Source: Paracraurococcus sp042666655 (lineage in GTDB: Bacteria > Pseudomonadota > Alphaproteobacteria > Acetobacterales > Acetobacteraceae). Taken from it: a stretch of DNA of 64,000 bases. Position 1 is the first letter of the stretch, and each line of letters opens with the position of its first letter. Below the pieces are notes generated by a model. It worked only from the letters and a program-made list of their open reading frames with translations. It had not been told where the DNA came from and did no database searches. Below are positions 8,431-15,523 of the stretch, in pieces. The DNA lies in contig NZ_JBHTDE010000010.1 of assembly GCF_042666655.1 (NCBI RefSeq), positions 124,001 to 188,000 of the forward strand, given 5' to 3'. The translations under genes were made by a program, and so were the position numbers.

Positions 8431-9191
8431 ACCGCGATCGCACTTTGACCGTGCTCGGCTACCTCGGCGGCTTCGTGCTGCTGTTCCTGGTCTGGCACCT
8501 CGTCGCCACCTGGCTGGCGCGCTCGGTGCTCTTCCCGCCGCCCGGACCGGTCTTCGAACGCGCCATGGTGCTGGTGGAGGACGGGCTGCTGCAGGAGGCC
8601 GTGCTGGCCAGCCTGCGCCGCATCGCCCAGGGCTTCCTGATCGGCAGCGCAGTGGGCATCCCCATCGGCCTGGCGATCGGCAGCTTCCGCCCTGTCCGCG
8701 CCATCCTGGAGCCCTGGACCGAGTTCTTCCGCTTCATCCCGGCGGTCGCGATGATCACCGTCGCGGTCATCTGGTTCGGTATCGGGGAGGAGAGCAAGGT
8801 TTTCCTGATCGCCTACACCACCGTCTTCGTCGTCATCATCGCCACCGCTGCCGGGGTGGGCGCGGTGGCGCGCGACAAGATCCGCGCGGCGCAATGCCTC
8901 GGCGCCTCGCGCCTGCAGGTCTTCGCCCTGGTCGCCCTGCCGGCCACGCTGCCCTTCATCCTGACCGGGATGCGCCTCGCCATGGCCAATGCCTTCGTCA
9001 CCATCGTCGCGGCAGAGCTGGTCGCCAGCAACGACGGCCTTGGCAAGATGCTGTGGGATGCCCGGCTTTTCATGCAGGTGGAGGACATCTTCGTCGCGCT
9101 GGTCACCCTCGGCCTGCTCGGCTTCACCGTGGACCGCGCCTTCCGCCTCGCCATCCGCGCCTTCGCCGGGCGCTACAACCCGACCATGTAG
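8427..9191 (+). CDS. ABC transporter permease (SsuC/TauC type)
   Basis: A 254-residue integral membrane subunit with about six helices. The EAA-like coupling loop that contacts the ATPase is visible as AAQCLGASRLQVFALVALPATLPFILTG. It partners the ATPase encoded immediately upstream. The GTG at 8427 overlaps the upstream stop (GTGA), the normal arrangement for translational coupling, and gives the expected family length. The protein sits in the inner membrane and forms the translocation pore as a homodimer by analogy with SsuC. Confidence 0.9.
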   Translation: MNRDRTLTVLGYLGGFVLLFLVWHLVATWLARSVLFPPPGPVFERAMVLVEDGLLQEAVLASLRRIAQGFLIGSAVGIPIGLAIGSFRPVRAILEPWTEFFRFIPAVAMITVAVIWFGIGEESKVFLIAYTTVFVVIIATAAGVGAVARDKIRAAQCLGASRLQVFALVALPATLPFILTGMRLAMANAFVTIVAAELVASNDGLGKMLWDARLFMQVEDIFVALVTLGLLGFTVDRAFRLAIRAFAGRYNPTM

Positions 9192-9206
9192 GGGAGACCC
9201 AGGACC

Positions 9207-10157
9207 ATGCTTCGCCGCAGCCTGTTCGCCACGCCCGCCTTGCTCGCCGCCCTCCCGGCGCGCGCCCAGGGCACGCTGAAGATGACCATCGCCACCGGGG
9301 TCGACCCATCCTTCTCACCCTTCTACGTTGGCAAGGAAGGCGGCTTCTTCGAGAAGAACGGGCTCGACGTCACGGTCAATACCGGGCCCTCCGGCAGCGC
9401 CATGGTCGCCTTCCTGATCGGCGACCAGGTCAACGCCGCCTATGGCGCGGAACAGGCCGGCGTCTCCGCCCATATCCGCGACCCCAACGTGGTGGCGGTG
9501 GCCGAGGGCACGGCGCTGCTGCGCTGGATCAGCGTGCTCGGCCGCAACATCGACAGCATGGACGGGCTGAAAGGCAAGAAGGTCGGCGTCGCCCGCGGCA
9601 CCGGCAGCGAGACCTTCTGGCTGTCCGTCGTGGACAAGCTGAAGCTGAACCCGGCCGACTACACCATCGTCAACGTCGAGGCGCCGGAGATGGTCGCGGC
9701 GCTGGAGCGCGGCAACATCGACGCCTTCGCGGTCTGGGAGCCCTGGCCGACCCGCGCCATGCGGGCCATCCCGAACACGAAGATCCTCGTGAACAACGAG
9801 CCGATCCAGATCGTCCGCAATTTCGTCTACATGAACAAGGCCTGGGCGCAGGCCAACCAGGAAGCCACGGCGCGGCTGATGCGCTCGCTGGTCCAGGCGA
9901 CCGAGTTCATCGAGGGCAACAAGGACCAGGCGGCGCAGCAGGTGGCGCGCTTCCTGCGCCAGGACCGTGCCCTGATCGCCGAGCTGATGACCAAGGTCGG
10001 CTTCCGGATGAACCTGACGCCGGATTCGGTCGGCAACATCCAGCTGGCGATCGACCAGCTCCGTGGCATGGGCAAGCTGGGCAAGGAGGTTACGCCGGCC
10101 GAGGTGATCTGGCCGGGCGCGCTGCGGATGGTGGCCCCCGACCGGGTGCGCATCTGA
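9207..10157 (+). CDS. ABC transporter substrate-binding protein (SsuA/NrtT type)
   Basis: A 316-residue periplasmic binding protein. The N-terminus MLRRSLFATPALLAALPARAQ is a signal peptide with a likely cleavage after ARA. The mature part has the NMT1/SsuA-like fold: SFSPFYVGKEGGFFEKNGL at the start, GLKGKKVGVARGTGSE in the hinge region, and ALERGNIDAFAVWEPWPTRA, a region that shapes the ligand pocket in SsuA-like proteins. It is the third gene of the importer operon, 15 bp after the permease, preceded by GGGGAGACC. The ligand is unknown. A strong hairpin follows the stop codon. Confidence 0.9.
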   Translation: MLRRSLFATPALLAALPARAQGTLKMTIATGVDPSFSPFYVGKEGGFFEKNGLDVTVNTGPSGSAMVAFLIGDQVNAAYGAEQAGVSAHIRDPNVVAVAEGTALLRWISVLGRNIDSMDGLKGKKVGVARGTGSETFWLSVVDKLKLNPADYTIVNVEAPEMVAALERGNIDAFAVWEPWPTRAMRAIPNTKILVNNEPIQIVRNFVYMNKAWAQANQEATARLMRSLVQATEFIEGNKDQAAQQVARFLRQDRALIAELMTKVGFRMNLTPDSVGNIQLAIDQLRGMGKLGKEVTPAEVIWPGALRMVAPDRVRI

Positions 10158-10171
10158 CGCGGCTGTCGTAG

Positions 10172-10199
10172 CCTCCCCCGGCCCGCAAGCCGGGGGAGG
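10172..10199 (+). promoter_or_regulatory. 11-bp perfect hairpin that sequesters the downstream RBS
   Basis: CCTCCCCCGGC (10172-10182) pairs with GCCGGGGGAGG (10189-10199) over a 6-base loop. It follows the importer operon by 14 bp and ends in the GGGAGGAG that is the only good Shine-Dalgarno sequence for the ATG at 10211. It may therefore act both as an operon-end hairpin and as an RNA structure limiting translation of the next gene. There is no U-run. Confidence 0.55.
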
Positions 10200-10210
10200 A
10201 GACAGACGCC

Positions 10211-10603
10211 ATGGAAAAAGGCCCGAACCACGCCAAGGGGCGCGAGATGCGCCGGAAGCTGATCGGCGACCGCACCGTCGAGCAGATGGCCAAGACCGTC
10301 TACGACGACCCGATGATGGAGAAGTTCGGCGACTACGCGACCGAGGCCGTGTTCGGGATGCTGTGGACCCGGCCGGGGCTTGATCTCAAGACCCGGGCGC
10401 TGATCTGCGTCGTCTCCGACACCGCGACGCATGCCTGGCCGGAGCTGAAGATCCATCTGCGCATGGCGCGCAACATGGGCTGGTCCGAGGACGAGCTGAG
10501 CGAGGCGCTGCTGCATATGGGCGGTTATGTCGGCCTGCCCTCGGTGCGCGAAGGGCTGCTGGTTGCCAAGGAGCTGTTCCGCGAGATGCGCGAGGAGGCG
10601 TGA
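10211..10603 (+). CDS. Carboxymuconolactone decarboxylase-like protein (PcaC type)
   Basis: A 130-residue all-helical protein of the CMD/AhpD superfamily. The pattern WTRPGLDLKTRALICV, ELKIHLRMARNMGWSEDELSEALLHMGGYVGLPS is that of PcaC-type gamma-carboxymuconolactone decarboxylases, with the conserved His and no CxxC, so an AhpD-type peroxidase role is unlikely. No protocatechuate genes are near, so a true beta-ketoadipate role is not supported by context. Its SD lies in the 3' arm of a stable hairpin (see separate entry). The annotation is at family level only. Confidence 0.8.
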   Translation: MEKGPNHAKGREMRRKLIGDRTVEQMAKTVYDDPMMEKFGDYATEAVFGMLWTRPGLDLKTRALICVVSDTATHAWPELKIHLRMARNMGWSEDELSEALLHMGGYVGLPSVREGLLVAKELFREMREEA

Positions 10604-10615
10604 CCGCGGTGCCGC

Positions 10616-10651
10616 GGCGCCGGTAGACTAGGGTCCGAGGACGCCGGCGCC
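10616..10651 (+). terminator. 8-bp hairpin with 20-base loop after the CMD-like gene
   Basis: GGCGCCGG (10616-10623) is the exact inverted complement of 10644-10651. It lies 12 bp after a stop codon and 26 bp before the next start. No U-run follows, so its function as a terminator is uncertain; it could also shape the 5' leader of the deaminase transcript. Confidence 0.35.
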
Positions 10652-10677
10652 GCACACCATTCGAACGAGGCCGCCGC

Positions 10678-11160
10678 ATGACCGAATCCGATCCCGTCGC
10701 CCTTCGCCATATGCGGCGCGCCATCGCGCTTGCCTGCGACTCCGTCGCCGCCGGCGGTGGGCCTTTCGGCGCGGTCATTGCGCGGGGGGAGGAGGTGGTG
10801 GCCGAGGGCAGCAATCGCGTCACCGTCGACCTCGACCCGACGGCGCATGCCGAGGTCACCGCGATCCGCCGTGCCTGCGCATTGCTCGGTCGATTCGAGC
10901 TGCGCGGGCTGACGCTTTACTCGAGCTGCGAGCCCTGCCCGATGTGCCTCGCCTCGATCCACTGGGCGCGGCTCGACGGGGCGTATTTCGCCGGTACGCG
11001 CCGGGACGCCGCGGCAGCCGGCTTCGACGACGAGCTGCTGTACCGCGAGGTAGCGGCACCGTTGGAGGCGCGGATGGTGCCGATCCGGCCGATGCTGGCC
11101 GAGGAGGGTCGGCAGCCCTTCGCAGACTGGCTGGCGAGACCGGATCGCACGCCATACTGA
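10678..11160 (+). CDS. Nucleoside/guanine deaminase (CDA fold)
   Basis: A 160-residue zinc-dependent deaminase. HAEV around residue 57 and PCPMC near 87-91 form the catalytic Zn site of the cytidine/deoxycytidylate deaminase superfamily. Length, the GGGPFGAVI segment and the AAAGFDDELLYREV segment are typical of the domain-swapped guanine deaminases (B. subtilis GuaD type) rather than tRNA adenosine deaminase TadA. It would convert guanine to xanthine in purine salvage or catabolism. It stands alone between the CMD-like gene and a convergent gene, with a three-hairpin repeat after its stop. Confidence 0.82.
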   Translation: MTESDPVALRHMRRAIALACDSVAAGGGPFGAVIARGEEVVAEGSNRVTVDLDPTAHAEVTAIRRACALLGRFELRGLTLYSSCEPCPMCLASIHWARLDGAYFAGTRRDAAAAGFDDELLYREVAAPLEARMVPIRPMLAEEGRQPFADWLARPDRTPY

Positions 11161-11180
11161 GCGATTGCGTCAGCAAGATC

Positions 11181-11300
11181 GGGGAGGGAAAAGTGGTCCC
11201 TCCCCAACCCCACCCTGGCTTTTCCTGGTCGGCACCTGCCGCGCGGCGGGTGCCAGCTTCAGAAAGATGGAGATGGGTCCAGGGAGAAGACTTCCTCCCC
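11181..11300. repeat. Three-hairpin intergenic repeat, copy 1
   Basis: This is one of three related intergenic elements in the window. Hairpin 1 is GGGGAGGGA / TCCCTCCCC (11181-11189 with 11197-11205, 7-base loop). Hairpin 2 is GGCACCTGCC / GGCGGGTGCC (11231-11254, one wobble pair). Hairpin 3 is the GGGAGAAG / CTTCCTCCC pair ending at 11300. It fills the gap between two convergent genes and ends 17 bp before the nitronate monooxygenase stop codon. Confidence 0.65.
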
Positions 11301-11317
11301 GGCCTTGCCTTTTTCCC

Positions 11318-12382
11318 TCAGGGCAGCAGGCCCGAGGCCTCGTCCCAAAGCAGCCGTACGATCTCCCCGGCCGGCGCCGCCCGGGCCAGCGCGGCACCCT
11401 GGCCGGCCCAGGCCTGCATGCGGGAGGCATCGCCGGCCGCCTCCGCCGACGCCCGGACCTTGACCATCAACGCCCGCTGCACGGGGTAGGGCGCCGGGCG
11501 GATCTCACCAGCGAAGGCCTCGGTCACCTGATTGCGGATGCCGCGCGCCAGCCGGCCGGAGAAGCCGCGGGTCAGCACGGTGTCCTCCGGCGCGGTCCGC
11601 GCGATCTCGGCCGCCCAGGCCGGATGGATGGCGGCTTCGGGGCTGCGCAGGAAGGCGGTGCCCAGCTGCACCGCGCTGGCGCCCAAGGTCAGGGCCGCGG
11701 CGATGCCGCGCCCGTCCATGATGCCGCCGGCGGCGACGACGGGGATGCGGACCGCATCGGCCAGCTGCGGCAGCAGGGCAAACAGACCGACCTGGGACTG
11801 CTCGGCGGCGGCGTTGTCGAAGGTGCCGCGATGGCCACCGGCCTCGGCGCCCTGTGCGACCACGGCGTCCGCTCCGGCGGCCTCGGCGGCGCGGGCCTCG
11901 GCGACTGTGGTGGCGTTGCAGATCCAGGCGATGCCGCGGGCCTTCAGGCGGGCCACGATGTCGGGCGGGAAAAGGCCCATGATGGAGGAGGCGACGGCCG
12001 GGGCGGCCTCGATCAGCGCCTCGCATTGCGCGGCGAAGTCCTGGACGAAGGGCCCGGGGCCCGGGTCGGCGATCTCGGCGCCGGCCAGGGCGGAAAGCGT
12101 GGCGCGCACCTGCGCTTCATGCGCCGCGTCGCGCACCGGCGCCGGTTCGGGCGCCCAGAGATTGACCTGGAAGGCGCCGTTGCTGGCGGCGCGGAATTGC
12201 GCCGCCCAGTCGCGCATCTGCGCCGGCGAGGACATCAGCGCGCCGAAACCGCCCATGCCGCCGGCGGACGCGATGGCGGCGGCGAGCGGCGGGGGGCAGG
12301 CGCCGGCCATCGGCGCCATCAGGATGGGGGCGCGGAGGCCGAATCTGGCGCAGAAGGCTTCGGCACGGTGGCGGGCGGTCAT
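11318..12382 (-). CDS. Nitronate monooxygenase (2-nitropropane dioxygenase family)
   Basis: A 354-residue FMN-dependent TIM-barrel enzyme. ILMAPMAGACPPPLAAA at the N-terminus, AQGAEAGGHRGTF in the middle (the AGGHRG signature of class I enzymes, with the catalytic His) and VVAAGGIMDGRGIAAALTLGA followed by VQLGTAFL (FMN phosphate site) are all present. It oxidises nitronates to carbonyl compounds and nitrite. The start ATG 12382 lies 16 bp after the aminotransferase stop, so the two form an operon. The frame is open upstream but overlaps the aminotransferase. Confidence 0.9.
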   Translation of the reverse strand: MTARHRAEAFCARFGLRAPILMAPMAGACPPPLAAAIASAGGMGGFGALMSSPAQMRDWAAQFRAASNGAFQVNLWAPEPAPVRDAAHEAQVRATLSALAGAEIADPGPGPFVQDFAAQCEALIEAAPAVASSIMGLFPPDIVARLKARGIAWICNATTVAEARAAEAAGADAVVAQGAEAGGHRGTFDNAAAEQSQVGLFALLPQLADAVRIPVVAAGGIMDGRGIAAALTLGASAVQLGTAFLRSPEAAIHPAWAAEIARTAPEDTVLTRGFSGRLARGIRNQVTEAFAGEIRPAPYPVQRALMVKVRASAEAAGDASRMQAWAGQGAALARAAPAGEIVRLLWDEASGLLP

Positions 12383-12398
12383 GGCGTTCTCCCCCGGG

Positions 12399-13571
12399 TC
12401 AGCCCGCGAGGCGGGCAGGGACTTCGGCGATCGCCTCCAGCCCCGCATTGGCGAAGGCGAGGCGGATATGGCGACCCTGTCCCGGGCCGAAGAAGGGGCC
12501 CGGCAGGGATAGCAGCCCGCGCCCGGCGGCCAGGCGCTCGGCCACCGCCAGGGCGTCCGGCCCGTCCTCCGGCACCCGGAGATAGGCAAAATAGGCGCCG
12601 AGGGAATCGAGGCGCCAGCCGGGCAACTGGCCGACCGCGGCGCGGAAGCCGGCGGCGCGCTCGGCCATCAGGTCGCGGTTGGCGGTGCGCCAGCCGGCCA
12701 GCGCCGGCACGCCCCAGGCGAGCGCCGCCTGGGCCGGCCGGGCGGGGCAGATCTGCCAGGTGTCGAGCGCCTTCATCAGCTCTGCCCGGAAGGCCGGGCC
12801 GGCGAGGATGGCGCCGACCCGATGGCCAGGGACGCAATAGGCCTTGGAGAAACTGTAGAGATGCACGAGGCCGTCGCGCCAGGCCGGGTCCTGGAACAGG
12901 GCGTGCGGCGGGGTCGCGCCGCTGGGCAGGAAGTCGCGGTAAGTCTCGTCCAGCACCAGCCAGGCGCCGTGGCGGCGGCAGAGCGCGGCGCAGGCCTCGA
13001 TCACCGCGGGCGGGGTGATCGCGCCGGTAGGGTTGTTCGGCGAGACCAGCACCAGGGCGCGGGCGCCGGCGGCCAGCAGGGGCTCGATCCGCGCCGGGTC
13101 GGGCAGGAAGCCGTCCTCGGCGCGGCAGGGCAGCGGGATGGCCGGGATGCCCTGCATCTCGAGCGCCATGCGATGGTTGAAGTACCAGGGCACCGGCAGG
13201 ATGACGCCACCCGTGCCGCCGCCGGCGATCACCGCCATGGCCATCGAGAAGGCGAGGTTGCAGCCGGCGGTGATCGCCACGTCGGCGGCCCCGATCGGCG
13301 CGGTGTAGAACCGGGAGGCATCGGTGGCGAGCGCCTCGCGCAGGGCCGGGTCGCCGTCGATCGGGCCGTAGCCGGCGGCGGCGCGGCTGCCGGCGGCCTC
13401 GGCCAGCTTGGCCAGCAGGTCGGGGTGGGGCGGGTAGCCCGGCACCGCCTGGGTCAGGTCGATCATCGGCCCGGCGGTGCCCGCATAGCGTGCGGCCCAG
13501 GCGCGGGCGGTCGGGATCGCCGGTTCGGCGGTGGCGCGGAGTCGGGGGGAGAGGGCCGGCAGGTCGGGCAT
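12399..13571 (-). CDS. PLP-dependent aminotransferase (class I/II)
   Basis: A 390-residue fold-type I aminotransferase. It shows DLTQAVPGYPPHPDLL, GYGPIDGDPALREAL, the SPNNPTGA substrate motif, DETYRDF, and the PLP-lysine motif SFSKAYCVPGHRVGA. The C-terminal arginine is in HIRLAFANAG. Its length is normal for aspartate/tyrosine-type enzymes. It precedes the nitronate monooxygenase by 16 bp on the same strand. The amino donor and acceptor cannot be read from sequence. Confidence 0.88.
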   Translation of the reverse strand: MPDLPALSPRLRATAEPAIPTARAWAARYAGTAGPMIDLTQAVPGYPPHPDLLAKLAEAAGSRAAAGYGPIDGDPALREALATDASRFYTAPIGAADVAITAGCNLAFSMAMAVIAGGGTGGVILPVPWYFNHRMALEMQGIPAIPLPCRAEDGFLPDPARIEPLLAAGARALVLVSPNNPTGAITPPAVIEACAALCRRHGAWLVLDETYRDFLPSGATPPHALFQDPAWRDGLVHLYSFSKAYCVPGHRVGAILAGPAFRAELMKALDTWQICPARPAQAALAWGVPALAGWRTANRDLMAERAAGFRAAVGQLPGWRLDSLGAYFAYLRVPEDGPDALAVAERLAAGRGLLSLPGPFFGPGQGRHIRLAFANAGLEAIAEVPARLAG

Positions 13572-13613
13572 GAACCCGACCCTTTCACCGGAACGCGCGG
13601 TCGTCCAGGCGGG

Positions 13614-13826
13614 TCAGCCGCGGCCGGCGATGCGGGCACGCGCCATGGCGAGGTTGCGGCTGCCCTCGGTATTGCCGCCGCGCATGTAGTGGCGCTCCGG
13701 CCGGTAGCGGCTCGGGCGGACCAGGCCTGCCAGGCCCGCGAGTCCGCGGCGGAAGGCGCCGGGCAGCGAGGGGCGGCTGCGCGGGAGGGCGAGAATGCCA
13801 GTGTTGAAAGCCAGGGCCGCGAACAT
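13614..13826 (-). CDS. Small basic hypothetical protein
   Basis: A 70-residue protein starting MFAALAFNTGILALP, with an Arg-rich C-terminal half (RPSRYRPERHYMRGG). I do not recognise a family. It is supported by a good SD (GAGG, 7 nt before ATG 13826) and a promoter-like AT-rich leader unlike the rest of the region. There is no clear membrane segment; the first 15 residues are weakly hydrophobic. It may be a stress-related small basic protein of the sort found in front of metabolic genes, but that is speculation. Confidence 0.55.
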   Translation of the reverse strand: MFAALAFNTGILALPRSRPSLPGAFRRGLAGLAGLVRPSRYRPERHYMRGGNTEGSRNLAMARARIAGRG

Positions 13827-13880
13827 CGGGGACCTCAAATCTGATGGGGTATACATTAAACTTTTCGTGTGGTATGTCAA
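13827..13880 (-). promoter_or_regulatory. AT-rich promoter-like leader of the small basic gene
   Basis: Read on the minus strand, TTGACA occurs (complement of 13875-13880), followed by an A/T-rich stretch with TTTAAT and TATACC before the GAGG Shine-Dalgarno. A perfect -35 hexamer in a 70% GC context is notable; the -10 spacing is not ideal (14 or 21 bp to the two candidates). The remaining bases up to 14060 show no gene or recognisable site. Confidence 0.4.
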
Positions 13881-14060
13881 CACGGAAACGTGATGCACGA
13901 CGCAATCCCGATCCAGCGCGGGCGGCCTTGCGCCCCAGCCAAAGGGATACGCGTCGGGAAACGGAATTGATGTGCGGAAGGATACGCGGGCTGGCCTGAG
14001 CCGCCGCGGGTGTGGCTCATCGCACCGAGGGGCGCGTCCCAGCGGAAGGCGAGCAAGGCC

Positions 14061-14186
14061 GGGGAGGACGGATCCTCCCTGGACCCGTCTCGATTCTCAT
14101 GGGTTGACGCTGGCCGCGCGGCGAAGGCTCGTCTCGAAAAAAGAAGGGTGATGCTTGCGGCGGGAAATACCTTTCTCTTCCCAACC
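14061..14186. repeat. Three-hairpin intergenic repeat, copy 2 (diverged)
   Basis: Hairpin 1 is GGGGAGGA / TCCTCCCT (14061-14068 with 14073-14080). The centre has CTGGCCGCGCGGCGAAGGCTC (around 14110-14130), matching the GCCGCGCGGC core of the other copies. The right end (GGGAAATACC then TTTCTCTTCCC) matches hairpin 3 in diverged form. It ends 6 bp before the stop codon of the CoA transferase. Confidence 0.5.
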
Positions 14187-14192
14187 TTCCTG

Positions 14193-15398
14193 TCAGCCCC
14201 GGCGGATGACCTTTTTCTCCGCCAAGGCGGCGATCTGCGCCGCATCGTAGCCGAGCTCCGCCAGCACCTCGTCGGTATGCTCGCCGAGCTTGGGCGGATG
14301 GCGGTGGATACTGGCCGGCGTTGCGGCGAAGCGGGTCGCCGGACGCGCCATCCGCAACGCGCCCTCGGTCGGGTGGGCCATCGGCTGGAACATCCCGACC
14401 GCCTTCAGATGCGGATGCTCCGGCACGTCCCCGATGGTGGAGAAGGCGGTAGCCGGGATGTCGAGCCTTTCGCACACCGCCAGCCATTCCGTGGTGGTCC
14501 GGCCCGGCGCGATCTCGGCGACCGCGGCATAGACCCGGTCGATATTGGCGTTACGCTTCACCGGGTCGTCGACGCCGAGCGCCTCGATCAGCTCCTCGCG
14601 GCCCGCCTCGGTGAAGAAGGCCCGCCAATGCGCCGCGGTGTAGGGCAGCAGCGTCATCCAGCCGTCCCGGGTCGGCACCGGCTTGCGGTGGCGCAGCCGG
14701 GCATAGCCGGGCGCGCCGATCGGCGGAGTGAAGGCGTGGCCGCCCTGGTGCTCCACCGCGACGAAGGCGGTGATGGTCTCCAGCATCGGCACCTCGACAA
14801 GCTGCGCTTCTCCGGTCCGTTCCCGATGCAGCAGCGCGGCCAGTACCGCTGAAAGCAGCGCCATGCCGGTGATTTTGTCGGCGACCAGGGAGGGGACGAA
14901 GCGCGGCTGCCCGGCTTCCTCGCCCACGATGTCGGCCAGGCCGGAGGCCGCCTGGATGATCTCGTCGAAGGCCGGGCGGGCGCGGTGCGGTCCGTCCTGG
15001 CCAAAGCCGGTGGCGACTGCGAAGACCATGCGGGGGTTGAGCGCGCGGCATTCGTCCGGGCCGAAGCCCAGCCGGGCCATGCCGGCCGGGCGGATATTGG
15101 TGACCAGCACATCGGCGGTCGGGATCAGCCGGCGCAGCACCGCGGCGCCCTCCGGCGTCTTGAGGTCGAGCGCCAGCGACCGCTTGTTGCGGTTCACCCC
15201 GAGAAACACCGAGGCCATGCCGCGGTTGCGGAAAACGCCGGAGTTGCGCACCAGGTCGCCGGTCGGCGTCTCGATCTTGATCACCTCGGCGCCCCAGTCG
15301 CCCAGCGTCTGGGTCGCCAGCGGCCCGAGCACCACGGCGGTGAGGTCGAGGACGCGGAGCCCGGCGAGCGGGCCGGTCGGCGTGCTGGCGCCGGTCAT
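14193..15398 (-). CDS. CaiB/BaiF-family CoA transferase
   Basis: A 401-residue family III CoA transferase. PLAGLRVLDLTAVVLGPLATQTLGDWGAEVIKIE is the classical N-terminal Rossmann segment in two parts; the catalytic Asp lies in RPAFDEIIQAASG, followed by SLVADKITGM and a C-terminal DIPATAFSTIGDVPEHPHLKA. It would move CoA between carboxylic acids, with a covalent aspartyl intermediate. Start ATG 15398 gives the family length; the frame extends upstream without matching the family. A three-hairpin repeat follows its stop. The substrate acid is unknown. Confidence 0.9.
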   Translation of the reverse strand: MTGASTPTGPLAGLRVLDLTAVVLGPLATQTLGDWGAEVIKIETPTGDLVRNSGVFRNRGMASVFLGVNRNKRSLALDLKTPEGAAVLRRLIPTADVLVTNIRPAGMARLGFGPDECRALNPRMVFAVATGFGQDGPHRARPAFDEIIQAASGLADIVGEEAGQPRFVPSLVADKITGMALLSAVLAALLHRERTGEAQLVEVPMLETITAFVAVEHQGGHAFTPPIGAPGYARLRHRKPVPTRDGWMTLLPYTAAHWRAFFTEAGREELIEALGVDDPVKRNANIDRVYAAVAEIAPGRTTTEWLAVCERLDIPATAFSTIGDVPEHPHLKAVGMFQPMAHPTEGALRMARPATRFAATPASIHRHPPKLGEHTDEVLAELGYDAAQIAALAEKKVIRRG

Positions 15399-15523
15399 GC
15401 GTGGCGGCTCCCGGCCCTGCGGTCTTGCGGCACCATGCTCGTTTCGCTCCCCTTGCCGGTGGGCGGCGTCGAGTGCCGCTCGGACGGCAAGGCTAGAACA
15501 GACCTCCCTGGGCGGGAACGCCC

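Noticed and set aside
6618..8894. A 758-codon minus-strand frame that contains the SDR
   Set aside because: Only the C-terminal 303 residues are an SDR. The rest is antisense to the ABC genes.
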